This document shows positions 49,851 to 62,022 of a stretch of 64,000 nucleotides of DNA, one piece after another. This DNA comes from Myoxocephalus aenaeus. Its lineage: Eukaryota; Chordata; Actinopteri; Perciformes; Cottidae. Numbering within the stretch: position 1 is the first letter of the stretch; every line of letters begins with the position of its first letter. The stretch lies in the NCBI GenBank assembly GCA_038501785.1, contig JBAMJR010000268.1, positions 67,501-131,500 on the forward strand, read 5' to 3'. Below the pieces are notes generated by a model. That model did no database searches. It was not told where the DNA came from and saw only the letters and a list, made by a program, of their open reading frames with translations. A program made the position numbers and the translations under genes.

Positions 49851-50138
49851 TGTGGTGGCAGGGGCGTGGTTAGCTCAGCTGGAGAGGGGGGAAGGGAGAA
49901 GCGACTCAGGGAACAGGTGTCGGGACGAGACCTAATTGGCCTCAGCTGGAATAGATTGGTTGTGTGTGGGTGGGTGTGTTTTGGGTGTCTTGGCTATATA
50001 AGCCAGAAGATGGTCCGAGGAGGGGGAACGAGGGCCAAGGAACGCAGGTCCCAATAAAAGTCATTGCCAACCAGAATCGACGACTGCGTGTGTCATTTGG
50101 GCTGGGGGGGGGACCCGGAGGTAACGAATCCTGTTACA
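49851..50138 (+). repeat. 3' LTR
   Basis: 288 bp, identical to the 5' LTR except for six fewer TG units and one substitution (TGGTCCGAGG versus TGGTCAGAGG). Confidence 0.93.
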
Positions 50139-51978
50139 GTATTCTTACCTCAAGAAGAGGTGTCATGTTTCCAGGAGTCCGGCTGTTGTTCCTTCAGCAG
50201 CGTTTCGGAGAAGAAGGGGAGCTGGCGCTCAAATGGGTTCAAAAGTTACATTTCACGGAACACGGAATAAGATATACTAAAACGGCAAGATATAAAAATA
50301 TATATTTAAAAAATTTGCTTTCGGTGCATTTTCACAGTAATACATTTTAATCCATTCCAAAAGAATAATATATTAATATATGGAAATATTAGCATGAATA
50401 AGTTTACTTACTCCTGTCTCTCTCTCTCTCTAGTTCTACTGTCCAATAAAACAAGAATAAAAAATTAAAAAAGTTATCTTTAAAAACAAAAACTGCTGGC
50501 TTTTGCCATTTAAATGGATTAGAAGCTTACCGTTTTCCTGGGTGTCGTAAAGGCCAGCAAGTTGTTCTTATCCAAGTCCAAAACAAAGTTGGATTGCAAT
50601 GTCGGTGCATTTTCACAGTAATACATTTGAACACATTCCAAAAGAATAATATAATTAATGTTTGCATCCATTCACTGGACAGCTCACCGCGTCCTTCCAC
50701 AAGAAGCTCCTTCTCAGGAGCTGTGTTGTGTCTTAACACCATGTTCACACAACGTCACAGCGCATTTATAAGCGGTCACGTGGACAGCCGTCCCGACAGT
50801 CACGTCAACAGACAGGCGGAGATGTTAATGTCATGCCTCCGGTATAAATTAGCCTTAAACCTCAATATCTAACACTTGTCTGCTTACAACCGGCTTCAAA
50901 GCAGTGCAATAAAATCGTGTTTAATAGATGACGTTTGTAAAGTAAGCTAATCTTAGCTAACGTTCAACACAGAAACCTATAACCTACGTTACATTGACGA
51001 TGTTAAGGAATAGTATACAGTCAACTATTAGATAGCCAAGTTAACTTACTCTTGACGTCCAAGAACTGCAGAAAACAAAGCCTCAAATTCAAATGTAGCT
51101 AACCGCTGGCTAACATAACATTAGCTCTGGCCCTTACCAGAGAGGTTAAGCTAACGCTACTATCACCTGATGTAGAAAACCTAAGGTGTCACTAACGTTG
51201 ACCGTTCAAGAAAGCTTTTACACCCTGACTAATACATTATGTTGGTATTCTTACCTCAAGAAGAGGTGTCATGTTCCCAGGAGTCCGGCTGTTGTTCCTT
51301 CAGCAGCGTTGCGAGAGAAGAAGGGGAGCGCAGTGCGCAGCGTGTAGAGCTGGTGCTCAACTGGGTTCAAGTTACATTTCACGGAACACGGAATAAGATA
51401 TACTAAAACGGCAAGATATCAAAATATATATTTAAAAAATGTGCTTTCGGTGGATTTTCACAGTAATACATTTTAACACATTCCAAAATAATAATATAAT
51501 TAACATATGGAAATAATAGCATGAATACGTTTACTTACTCCTGTCTCTCTCTAGTTCTGCTGTCCAATAAAACAAGAATAAAAAATAAAAAAATCATCTT
51601 TAAAAACAAAAACTGCAAGCTTTTGTCATTTAAATGGATTAGAATCTTACCATTTTCCTGTGTGTCGTGAAGGCCAGCAAGTTGTTCTTATCCAAGTCCA
51701 AAACAAAGTTGGATTGCAATGTCGGTGCATTTTCACAGTAATACATTTGAACACATTCCAAAAGAATAATATAATTAATGTTTGCATCCATTCACTGGAC
51801 AGCTCACCGCGTCCTTCCACAAGAAGCTCCTTCTCAGGAGCTGTGTTGTGTCTTAACACCACGTTCACACAACGTCACAGCGCATTTATAAGCGGTCACG
51901 TGGACTGCCGTCCCGACAGTCATGTCAACAGACAGGCGGAGATGTTAATGTCATGCCTCCGGTATAAATTAGCCTTAA

Positions 51979-53471
51979 CCCTCTGAGGTTGGCGCCCGCG
52001 TCGAAGCGTTACACCAGGTGTCTAAATGTTTAATAAAATTATATCATCACAATAATACGTCACATAAATATGGTTAAAAATCTGGCGGATAGATATGGTT
52101 TCCACTTCCGCGTCTGAGCATCTAAACATGGACATGTATGAGGCGTGCAAAGCTTCCCTGTGAGTAAGAAGGTGCCAAGCAAAGAGTCCTGAGCAGAGCT
52201 ATATTGGAGGGGACGGACGGAGCAGCTTCAGAGCCTGAAGGATTCACTAACAAGGAGCTAGCCGGAGCTAACGGGCCAGATAGCTGGCCACAGCGTTTCT
52301 GTGAGACTGAACGGTGAGTAATCAATTGTTGTCTCTATCACCGTTAACTTTCTTACAGTGAACATAGTACGACCAGTAGTGTTGGACCTCCATTATATGT
52401 TTGTAAGACAGTAAATAACGTGTGTTGACGAGAGCTACGAGCGGTTAGCACGTCAGTAAATAGTTCCGTGTTGGCTGTTATCATCCGTATATATGACTGA
52501 ACGGGGCATAATCAATTGTTGTCTCTATCACCGTTAACTTTCTTACAGTGAACATAGTACGACCAGTAGTGTTGGACCTCCATTATATGTTTGTAAGACA
52601 GTAAATAACGTGTGTTGACGAGAGCTACGAGCGGTTAGCACGTCAGTAAATAGTTCCGTGTTGGCTGTTATCATCCGTATATATGACTGAACGGGGCATA
52701 ATCAATTGTTGTCTCTATCACCGTTAACTTTCTTACAGTGAACATAGTACGACCAGTAGTGTTGGACCTCCATTATATGTTTGTAAGACAGTAAATAACG
52801 TGTGTTGACGAGAGCTACGAGCGGTTAGCACGTCAGTAAATAGTGCCGTGTTGGCTGTTATCTTCCGTGTCTATGACTGAATGGTGCATAATCAACTGTT
52901 GTCTCTATCACGTTAACTTTCTTACATTGAACTCATACTGACTGTATTAATGTATTTTACAGAGTGGATTCAGAGCTGTGAGGGTCCAGAGGACAACATG
53001 TAGCATCGCTGCAGCAGTCTCCCTGTCCGTCTGCCTGCCTGAACACATCACCTAGCAGGCCGCAAAGCCAGCCACAGCTCATCATCCCCACCATATAATA
53101 ATACATTTTTTTAGACATTAAATTACAAGTGTCTACCATTTTATTCATATATTCCACTGCTTTTGTGAACCTAAGACCTTTTGGTAAACCAATTTCCATC
53201 ACCAAAACCGATATCCCACCGGAGTAAAGTTATGTTTTCACAACAAATATGAGACATTTCCAAAATCAAGATTCAATTTTTCAGCTTTAGTCATATTTTC
53301 ATATTTACACTTGTGCCTTTGGGACAATGGTGCCTCATTATATAGATAGCTGAGATTGTTCTGTATTTTTTGATATACAACACATGATTTTGTATCATAT
53401 GCTAGTGACTTTAAAAAGGGGAATTTAAAAAGTATGTAAAATCAAGAAAATGACCACCAGACATCCAAGTG
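51979..53471. mobile_element. piggyBac-like TTAA insertion (1493 bp), non-autonomous
   Basis: TTAA lies on both sides (51975-51978 and 53472-53475). All neighbouring array units have a single TTAA in AGCCTTAAACCTC, the empty site. The left end starts CCCTCTGAGGTTGG; the right end read inward starts CACTTGGATGTCTGG, an imperfect inverted repeat. Its right 360 bp match remnants at 5.6 and 7.1 kb. The middle holds a 190-bp tandem repeat and splice-like borders (GAACG/GTGAGT near 52315 and TTTTACAG/AG near 52960). No transposase frame was recognised. Confidence 0.82.
52320..52910. repeat. 190-bp tandem repeat (about 3.1 copies) inside the TTAA element
   Basis: Units begin ATCAATTGTTGTCTCTATCA at 52321, 52511 and 52701, with a diverged start at 52890. 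The first two are identical by eye and the third differs at a few bases. Confidence 0.93.
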
Positions 53472-54159
53472 TTAAACCTCAATATCTAACACTTGTCTGC
53501 TTGCAACCGGCTTCGAAGCACTTTAATAAAACCGTGTTTAATAGATGAAGTTTGTAAAGTAAGCTAATGTTAGCTAACGTTCAACACAGAAACCTATAAC
53601 CTACGTTACATTGACGATGTTAAGGAAAAGTAAACACGCTCAACTATTAGCGAGCCAAGTTAACTTACTCTTGACGTCCAAGAACTGCAGAAAACCAAGC
53701 CTCAAATTCAAATGTAGCTAACCGCTGGCTAACATAACGTTAGCTCAGGCCCTTACCAGAGAGGTTAAGCTAACGCTACTCTCACCTGATGTAGAAAACC
53801 TAAGGTGTCACTAACGTTGACCGTTCAAGAAAGCTTTTACTCCCTGACTAATACATTATGTTGGTATTCTTACCTCAAGAAGAGGTGTCATGTTCCCAGG
53901 AGTCCGGCTGTTGTTCCTTCAGCAGCGTTTCGGAGGAGAAGGGGAGCGCAGTGCGCAGCGTGTAGAGCTGGTGCTCAACTGGGTTCAAAAGTTACATTTC
54001 ACGGAACACGGAATAAGATATACTAAAGCGGCAAGATTTCAAAATATATATTTAAAAAATGCGCTTTCGGTGCATTTTCACAGTAATACATTTTAACACA
54101 TTCCAAAAGAATAATATAATTAATATATGGAAATAATAGGATGAATATGTTTACTTACT

Positions 54160-54203
<44 letters not shown>

Positions 54204-57200
54204 GTTCTGCTGTCAAATAAAACAAGAATACAAAATTAAAAAATCATCTTTAAAAACAAAAACTGCTGGCTTTTGCCATTTAAATGGATTAGAATCTTAC
54301 CGTTTTCCTGTGTGTCGTAAAGGCCAGCAAGTTGTTCTTATCCAAGTCCAAAACAAAGTTGGATTGCAATGTCGGTGCAGTTTCACAGTAATACATTTTA
54401 ACACATTGCAAAAGAATAATATAATTAATGTTTGCATCCGTTCACTGGACAGCTCACCGCGTCCTTCCACAAGAAGCTCCTTCTCAGGAGCTGTGTTGTG
54501 TCTTAACACCACGTTCACACAATGCCACAGCGCATTTATAAGCGGTCACGTGGACAGCCGTCCCGACAGTCACGTCAACAGACAGGAGGAGATGTCAATG
54601 TCATGCCTCCGGTATAAATTAGCCTTAAACCTCAATAACTAACACTTGTCTGCTTGCAACCGGCTTCAAAGCACTTCAATAAAACCGTGATTGATAGATG
54701 AAGTTTGTAAAGTAAGCTAATCTTAGCTAACGTTCAACACAGAAACCTATAACCTATGTTACATTGACGATGTTAAGGAAAAGTAAACACGCTCAACTAT
54801 TAGATAGCCAAGTTAACTTACTCTTGATGTCCAAGAACTGCAGAAAACCAAGCCTCAAATTAAAATGTAGCTAACCGCTGGCTAACATAATGTTAGCTCA
54901 GGCCCTTACCAGAGAGGTTAAGCTAACGCTACTATCACCTGATGTAGAAAACCTAAGGTGTCACTAACGTTGACCGTTCAAGGAAGCTTTTACTCCCTGA
55001 CTAATACATTATGTTGGTATTCTTACCTCAAGAAGAGGTGTCATGTTCCCAGGAGTCCGGCTGTTGTTCCTTCAGCAGCGTTTCGGAGGAGAAGGGGAGC
55101 GCAGTGCGCAGCGTGTAGAGCTGGTGCTCAACTGGGTTCAAAAGTTACATTTCACGGAACACGGAATAAGATATACTAAAACGGCAAGATATCAAAATAT
55201 ATATTTTAAAAAAGTGCTTTCGGTGCATTTTCACAGTAATACATTTTAACACATTCCAAAAGAATAATATAATTAAAATATGGAAATAATAGCATGAATA
55301 AGTGTACTTGCTAATTGCACTAAAATATTACTTAAAATATAAAAAATGTGGTATATTTATTGGATATATACTACAGTACAATTATTGTAAAGTGTGTTCA
55401 AAGTTGAATTTTTTAAATAGGTGAAAGCGTGACTTTTGTATACTTTTTATATATTTTCAGAAACTACACTTCTCAAATATTACTTAAAATATTTAAAAAA
55501 TGTGGTATATATAAAATCTGTATTCATCACTGTAGAAAACCTAAGGTGTCACTAACGTCGACCGTTCAAGAAACCTTTTACTCCCTGACTAATACATTAT
55601 GTTGGTATTCTTACCTCAAGAAGAGGTTTCATGTTTCCAGGAGTCCGGCTGTTGTTCCTTCAGCAGCGTTTCGGAGAAGAAGGGGAGCGCAGTGTGCAGC
55701 GTGTAGAGCTGGCGCTCAAATGGGTTCAAAAGTTACATTTCACGGAACACGGAATAAGATATACTAAAACGGCAAGATATAAAAATATATATTTAAAAAA
55801 TTTGCTTTCGGTGCATTTTCACAGTAATACATTTTAATCCATTCCAAAAGAATAATATAATTAATATATGGAAATATTAGCATGAATAAGTTTACTTACT
55901 CCTGTCTCTCTCTCTCTCTAGTTCTACTGTCCAATAAAACAAGAATAAAAAATTAAAAAAGTTATCTTTAAAAACAAAAACTGCTGGCTTTTGCCATTTA
56001 AATGGATTAGAATCTTACCGTTTTCCTGTGTGTCGTAAAGGCCAGCAAGTTGTTCTTATCCAAGTCCAAAACAAAGTTGGATTGCAATGTCGGTGCATTT
56101 TCACAGTAATACATTTGAACACATTCCAAAAGAATAATATAATTAATGTTTGCATCCATTCACTGGACAGCTCACCGCGTCCTTCCACAAGAAGCTCCTT
56201 CTCAGGAGCTGTGTTGTGTCTTAACACCACGTTCACACAACGTCACAGCGCATTTATAAGCGGTCACGTGGACAGCCGTCCCAACAGTCACGTCAACAGA
56301 CAGGTGGAGATGTCAATGTCATGCCTCCGGTATAAATTAGCCTTAAACCTCAATATCTAACACTTGTCTGCTTACAACCGGCTTCAAAGCAGTGCAATAA
56401 AATCGTGTTTAATAGATGAAGTTTGTAAAGTAAGCTAATCTTAGCTAACGTTCAACACAGAAACCTATAACCTACGTTACATTGACGATGTTAAGGAAAA
56501 GTAAACACAGTCAACTATTAGATAGCCAAGTTAACTTACTCTTGACGTCCAAGAACTGCAGAAAACCAAGCCTCAAATTCAAATGTAGCTAACCGCTGGC
56601 TAACATAACATTAGTTCAGGCCCTTACCAGAGAGGTTAAGCTAACGCTACTATCACCTGATGTAGAAAACCTAAGGTGTCACTAACGTTGACCGTTCAAG
56701 AAAGCTTTTACTCCCTGACTAATACATTATGTTGGTATTCTTACCTCAAGAAGAGGTGTCATGTTCCCAGGAGTCCGGCTGTTGTTCCTTCAGCAGCGTT
56801 TCGGAGGAGAAGGGGAGCGCAGTGCGCAGCGTGTAGAGCTGGTGCTCAACTGGGTTCAAGTTACATTTCACGGAACACGGAATAAGATATACTAAAACGG
56901 CAAGATATCAAAATATATATTTTTAAAAAGTGCTTTCGGTGCATTTTCACAGTAATACATTTTAACACATTCCAAAAGAATAATATAATTAAAATATGGA
57001 AATAATAGCATGAATAAGTGTACTTGCTAATTGCACTAAAATATTACTTAAAATATAAAAAATGTGGTATATTTATTGGATATATACTACAGTACAATTA
57101 TTGTAAAGTGTGTTCAAAGTTGAATTTTTTAAATAGGTGAAAGCGTGACTTTTGTATACTTTTTATATATTTTCAGAAACTACACTTCTCAAATATTACT

Positions 57201-58744
57201 TAAAATATTTAAAAAATGTGGTATATATAAAATCTGTATTCATCACTGTAGAAAACCTAAGGTGTCACTAACGTCGACCGTTCAAGAAACCTTTTACTCC
57301 CTGACTAATACATTATGTTGGTATTCTTACCTCAAGAAGAGGTGTCATGTTTCCAGGAGTCCGGCTGTTGTTCCTTCAGCAGCGTTTCGGAGAAGAAGGG
57401 GAGCGCAGTGTGCAGCGTGTAGAGCTGGCGCTCAAATGGGTTCAAAAGTTACATTTCACGGAACACGGAATAAGATATACTAAAACGGCAAGATATAAAA
57501 ATATATATTTAAAAAATTTGCTTTCGGTGCATTTTCACAGTAATACATTTTAATCCATTCCAAAAGAATAATATAATTAATATATGGAAATATTAGCATG
57601 AATAAGTTTACTTACTCCTGTCTCTCTCTCTCTCTAGTTCTACTGTCCAATAAAACAAGAATAAAAAATTAAAAAAGTTATCTTTAAAAACAAAAACTGC
57701 TGGCTTTTGCCATTTAAATGGATTAGAATCTTACCGTTTTCCTGTGTGTCGTAAAGGCCAGCAAGTTGTTCTTATCCAAGTCCAAAACAAAGTTGGATTG
57801 CAATGTCGGTGCATTTTCACAGTAATACATTTGAACACATTCCAAAAGAATAATATAATTAATGTTTGCATCCATTCACTGGACAGCTCACCGCGTCCTT
57901 CCACAAGAAGCTCCTTCTCAGGAGCTGTGTTGTGTCTTAACACCACGTTCACACAACGTCACAGCGCATTTATAAGCGGTCACGTGGACAGCCGTCCCGA
58001 CAGTCACGTCAACAGACAGGTGGAGATGTCAATGTCATGCCTCCGGTATAAATTAGCCTTAAACCTCAATATCTAACACTTGTCTGCTTACAACCGGCTT
58101 CAAAGCAGTGCAATAAAATCGTGTTTAATAGATGAAGTTTGTAAAGTAAGCTAATCTTAGCTAACGTTCAACACAGAAACCTATAACCTACGTTACATTG
58201 ACGATGTTAAGGAAAAGTAAACACAGTCAACTATTAGATAGCCAAGTTAACTTACTCTTGACGTCCAAGAACTGCAGAAAACCAAGCCTCAAATTAAAAT
58301 GTAGCTAACCGCTGGCTAACATAACATTAGTTCAGGCCCTTACCAGAGAGGTTAAGCTAACGCTACTATCACCTGATGTAGAAAACCTAAGGTGTCACTA
58401 ACGTTGACCGTTCAAGAAAGCTTTTACTCCCTGACTAATACATTATGTTGGTATTCTTACCTCAAGAAGAGGTGTCATGTTCCCAGGAGTCCGGCTGTTG
58501 TTCCTTCAGCAGCGTTTCGGAGGAGAAGGGGAGCGCAGTGCGCAGCGTGTAGAGCTGGTGCTCAACTGGGTTCAAGTTACATTTCACGGAACACGGAATA
58601 AGATATACTAAAACGGCAAGATATCAAAATATATATTTTTAAAAAGTGCTTTCGGTGCATTTTCACAGTAATACATTTTAACACACTCCAAAAGAATAAT
58701 ATCATTAATATATGGAAATAATAGGATGAATAAGTTTACTTACT

Positions 58745-58803
<59 letters not shown>

Positions 58804-61215
58804 AGTTCTGCTGTCAAATAAAACAAGAATAAAAAATTAAAAAATCATCTTTAAAAACAAAAACTGCTGGCTTTTGCCATTTAAATGGATTAGAATCTTA
58901 CCGTTTTCCTGGGTGTCATAAAGGCCAGCAAGTTGTTCTTATCCAAGTCCAAAACAAAGTTGGATTGCAATGTCGGTGCATTTTCACAGTAATACATTTG
59001 AACACATTCCAAAATAATAACATAATTAATGTTTGCATCCATTCACTGGAACAGCTCACCGCGTCCTTCCACAAGAAGCACCTTCTCAGGAGCTGTGTTG
59101 TGTCTTAACACCACGTTCACACAACGTCACAGCGCATTTATAAGCGGTCACGTGGACAGCCGTCCCGACAGTCACGTCAACAGACAGGAGGAGATGTCAA
59201 TGTCATGCCTCCGGTATAAATTAGCCTTAAACCTCAATAACTAACACTTGTCTGCTTGCAACCGGCTTCAAAGCACTTCAATAAAACCGTGATTGATAGA
59301 TGAAGTTTGTAAAGTAAGCTAATCTTAGCTAACGTTCAACACAGAAACCTATAACCTACGTTACATTGACGATGTTAAGGAAAAGGAAACACGCTCAACT
59401 ATTAGATAGCCAAGTTAACTTACTCTTGACGTCCAAGAACTGCAGAAAACCAAGCCTCAAATTAAAATGTAGCTAACCGCTGGCTAACATAATGTTAGCT
59501 CAGGCCCTTACCAGAGAGGTTAAGCTAACGCTACTATCACCTGATGTAGAAAACCTAAGGTGTCACTAACGTTGACCGTTCAAGGAAGCTTTTACTCCCT
59601 GACTAATACATTATGTTGGTATTCTTACCTCAAGAAGAGGTGTCATGTTCCCAGGAGTCCGGCTGTTGTTCCTTCAGCAGCGTTTCGGAGGAGAAGGGGA
59701 GCGCAGTGCGCAGCGTGTAGAGCTGGTGCTCAACTGGGTTCAAAAGTTACATTTCACGGAACACGGAATAAGATATACTAAAGCGGCAAGATATCAAAAT
59801 CTATATTTAAAAAATGTGCTTTCGGTGCATTTTCACAGTAATACATTTTAATACATTCCAAAAGAATAATATAATTAATATATGGAAATAATAGCATGAA
59901 TAAGTTTACTTACTCCTGTCTCTCTCTCTCTCTAGTTCTGCTGTCCAATAAAACAAGAATAAAAAATAAAAAAATCATCTATAAAAACAAAAACTGCTGG
60001 CTTTTGCCATTTAAATGGATTAGAATCTTACCGTTTTCTTGGGTGTCGTGAAGGCCAGCAAGTTGTTCTTATCCAAGTCCAAAACAAAGTTGGATTGCAA
60101 TGTCGGTGCATTTTCACAGTAATACATTTGAACACATTCCAAAAGAATAATATAATTAATGTTTGTATCCATTCACTGGACAGCTCACCGCTTCCTTCCA
60201 CAAGAAGCTCCTTCTCAGGAGCTGTGTTGTGTCTTAACACCACGTTCACACAACGTCACAGCGCATTTATAAGCGGTCACGTGGACAGCCGTCCCAACAG
60301 TCACGTCAACAGACAGGCGGAGATGTCAATGTCATGCCTCCGGTATAAATTAGCCTTAAACCTCAATATCTAACACTTGTCTGCTTGCAACCGGCTTCAA
60401 GCACTTCAATAAAACCGTGTTTAATAGATGAAGTTTGTAAAGTAAGCTAATGTTAGCTAACGTTCAACACAGAAACATATAAACTACGTTACATTGACGA
60501 TGTTAAGGAAAAGTAAACATACTCAACGGAATAAGATATACTAAAACGGCAAGATATCAAAATATATATTTAAAAAATGTGCTTTCGGTGCATTTTCACA
60601 GTAATACATTTTAACACATTCCAAAAGAATAATATAATTAATATATGGAAATAATAGCATGAATAAGTTTACTTACTAATTGCACTCAAATATTACTTAA
60701 AATATAAAAAAATGTCATATATTTATAATATATTTATTGAAAGTATACGACAGTACAATTATTTTAAAGTGTGTTAAAAGTTGAATTTTAAAAATAGGTG
60801 AAAGCGTGACTTTTCTATACTTTTTATATATTTTCAGAAACTACACTTTTACTTATATTACTTAAAATATTTAAAAGATGTGGTATATATAAAATATGTA
60901 TTCATCAAATGTGCTTTAAATACATTGTTTCAATGGTAATTTAGAGCATACATTTTGAAATATAAAAAAAAAATGTTTGAATACAAAGTTCAAAGAAGTA
61001 CATTTAAGTAATTGCACAGAACTTTCACTTAAAGTATATTTTCTTATAATATATTTTTTTAAAGTATACTACAGTACAATTATTTTAAAGTGTGTTAAAA
61101 GTGTAATTAAAAAAATGGATGAAAGCGTGACTTTTGTATACTTTTTATATATTTGCAAAAAGTACACTTCTTTGATAGTATATTTGCAATATACTATTGA
61201 AAATGTAAGTATATT

Positions 61216-62022
61216 TTAAATAGAAAAGTTGCCTGGGTCTCTTTACACTCCTGTTCATTCATAATCTCTCAGTCTCTTTTTCTCCCTGTGATCACTCCAT
61301 CAGCTGATTGGGGACATTCACTTTAAATTAACCAACCAGATTCTGCACAGTTTCCTTACATCAGATCGTTGCTGCCAAATTTAAAAAAAAAAGGTTCTCT
61401 GCTGCTGTCAGTTGTCACAGCTCGTTGTCACAGCTCGTTCTATGTTATATTTATTATTTATGTATTATTAGTTTTGGAAGCTGGGATGTGTTAGATACCA
61501 ACCTCACCGTAACATCCGCGCTCCACACTGATGAAAACCTCTGTGCACTTTTCCTTGAGACTCATGTTTACCATAGTACTTTATGTACATCATGTCTCTA
61601 TTCATGGACAGTTATCCAGCATACAGCCCAGTATCACAGTTAGACTGGGACTGTACTTGAAACTTGAAATTTGGAGGAAAAAGGAGTAATTCAAATTAAG
61701 ATTGTGTCAGACGCACAGTGACTCTTTCACTGTCATTTTCATGCAACATTATTTCAGGAAGTTCATGCTTTGTTTGCAAAACATCATTTCCTAATTTCAA
61801 CATGAGGATTTTCAATCATTGGTCTGCTCATGAATATTAATAATGTAAAGAGGAAGGAAGCCAGGCCGTTTTTTTTAAACATCCTGATAACTGTTCATCA
61901 TAACCACAGAAGATACAATCTAACTTCAAGACAAGATCTTCCTTTTTAATGTGGAAATGTTCACGGTGACTTAAGACATAAAGTGTTTTAATCTTCCTGT
62001 GATTCAACAGAGAGGAGCAGCT
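61216..62022. other. 5' flank of CD22-like gene 2
   Basis: From about 61830 the sequence parallels the promoter of gene 1 (from about 33835), including the PU.1-like box at 61847-61856 and the acceptor-like CTGTGATTCAACAG just before the ATG. The part 61216-61830 shows nothing recognisable. Confidence 0.6.

Larger units (their letters stand above)
46648..50138 (+). mobile_element. Ty3/Gypsy-type LTR retrotransposon (3.49 kb), young, internally deleted
   Basis: LTRs lie at 46648-46947 and 49851-50138, each TGTGGTGG...TGTTACA. They differ by a 12-bp length change in a TG run and one substitution. GTATT is duplicated at 46643-46647 and 50139-50143, and other array units show the uninterrupted site. 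The primer-binding region after the 5' LTR reads TGGAGCCCAACG. Domain order is gag with SCAN-like fold, zinc knuckle, protease, integrase (partial), then RT and RNase H. Integrase before RT is the order of Gmr1-like Gypsy elements. A deletion near 48965-48990 removed the rest of integrase and the first half of RT. Confidence 0.92.
45595..61215. repeat. Complex tandem array with 1.15-kb and 1.72-kb units
   Basis: The landmark GTTTGTAAAGTAAGCTAAT occurs at about 45614, 50934, 53551, 54705, 56421, 58137, 59305 and 60433. Once the two inserted transposons are subtracted, spacing is about 1.82, 1.12, 1.15, 1.72, 1.72, 1.17 and 1.13 kb. The 1.72-kb form equals the 1.15-kb form plus a second copy of the part beginning GTAGAAAACCTAAGG, joined by an A/T-rich linker. 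The two adjacent 1.72-kb units are nearly identical. A CT microsatellite inside the unit varies in length between copies. The last 0.7 kb is linker-derived and degenerate. Recurrent open frames of 68-112 codons are repeat artefacts. I do not recognise the family. Confidence 0.93.

Noticed and set aside
52957..53205. 82-codon minus-strand frame in the TTAA element, checked as a piggyBac transposase remnant
   Set aside because: No similarity to transposase motifs, and half of it lies in the non-coding right end shared with other copies.
50527..60373. Recurring 68-112-codon frames in the tandem array (MNVVLRHN..., MCRKGQQ..., MSLTLTVQ...)
   Set aside because: They recur only because the DNA unit recurs, are open on both strands over the same bases, and match no family I know. 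Kept only as a possible transcript question.
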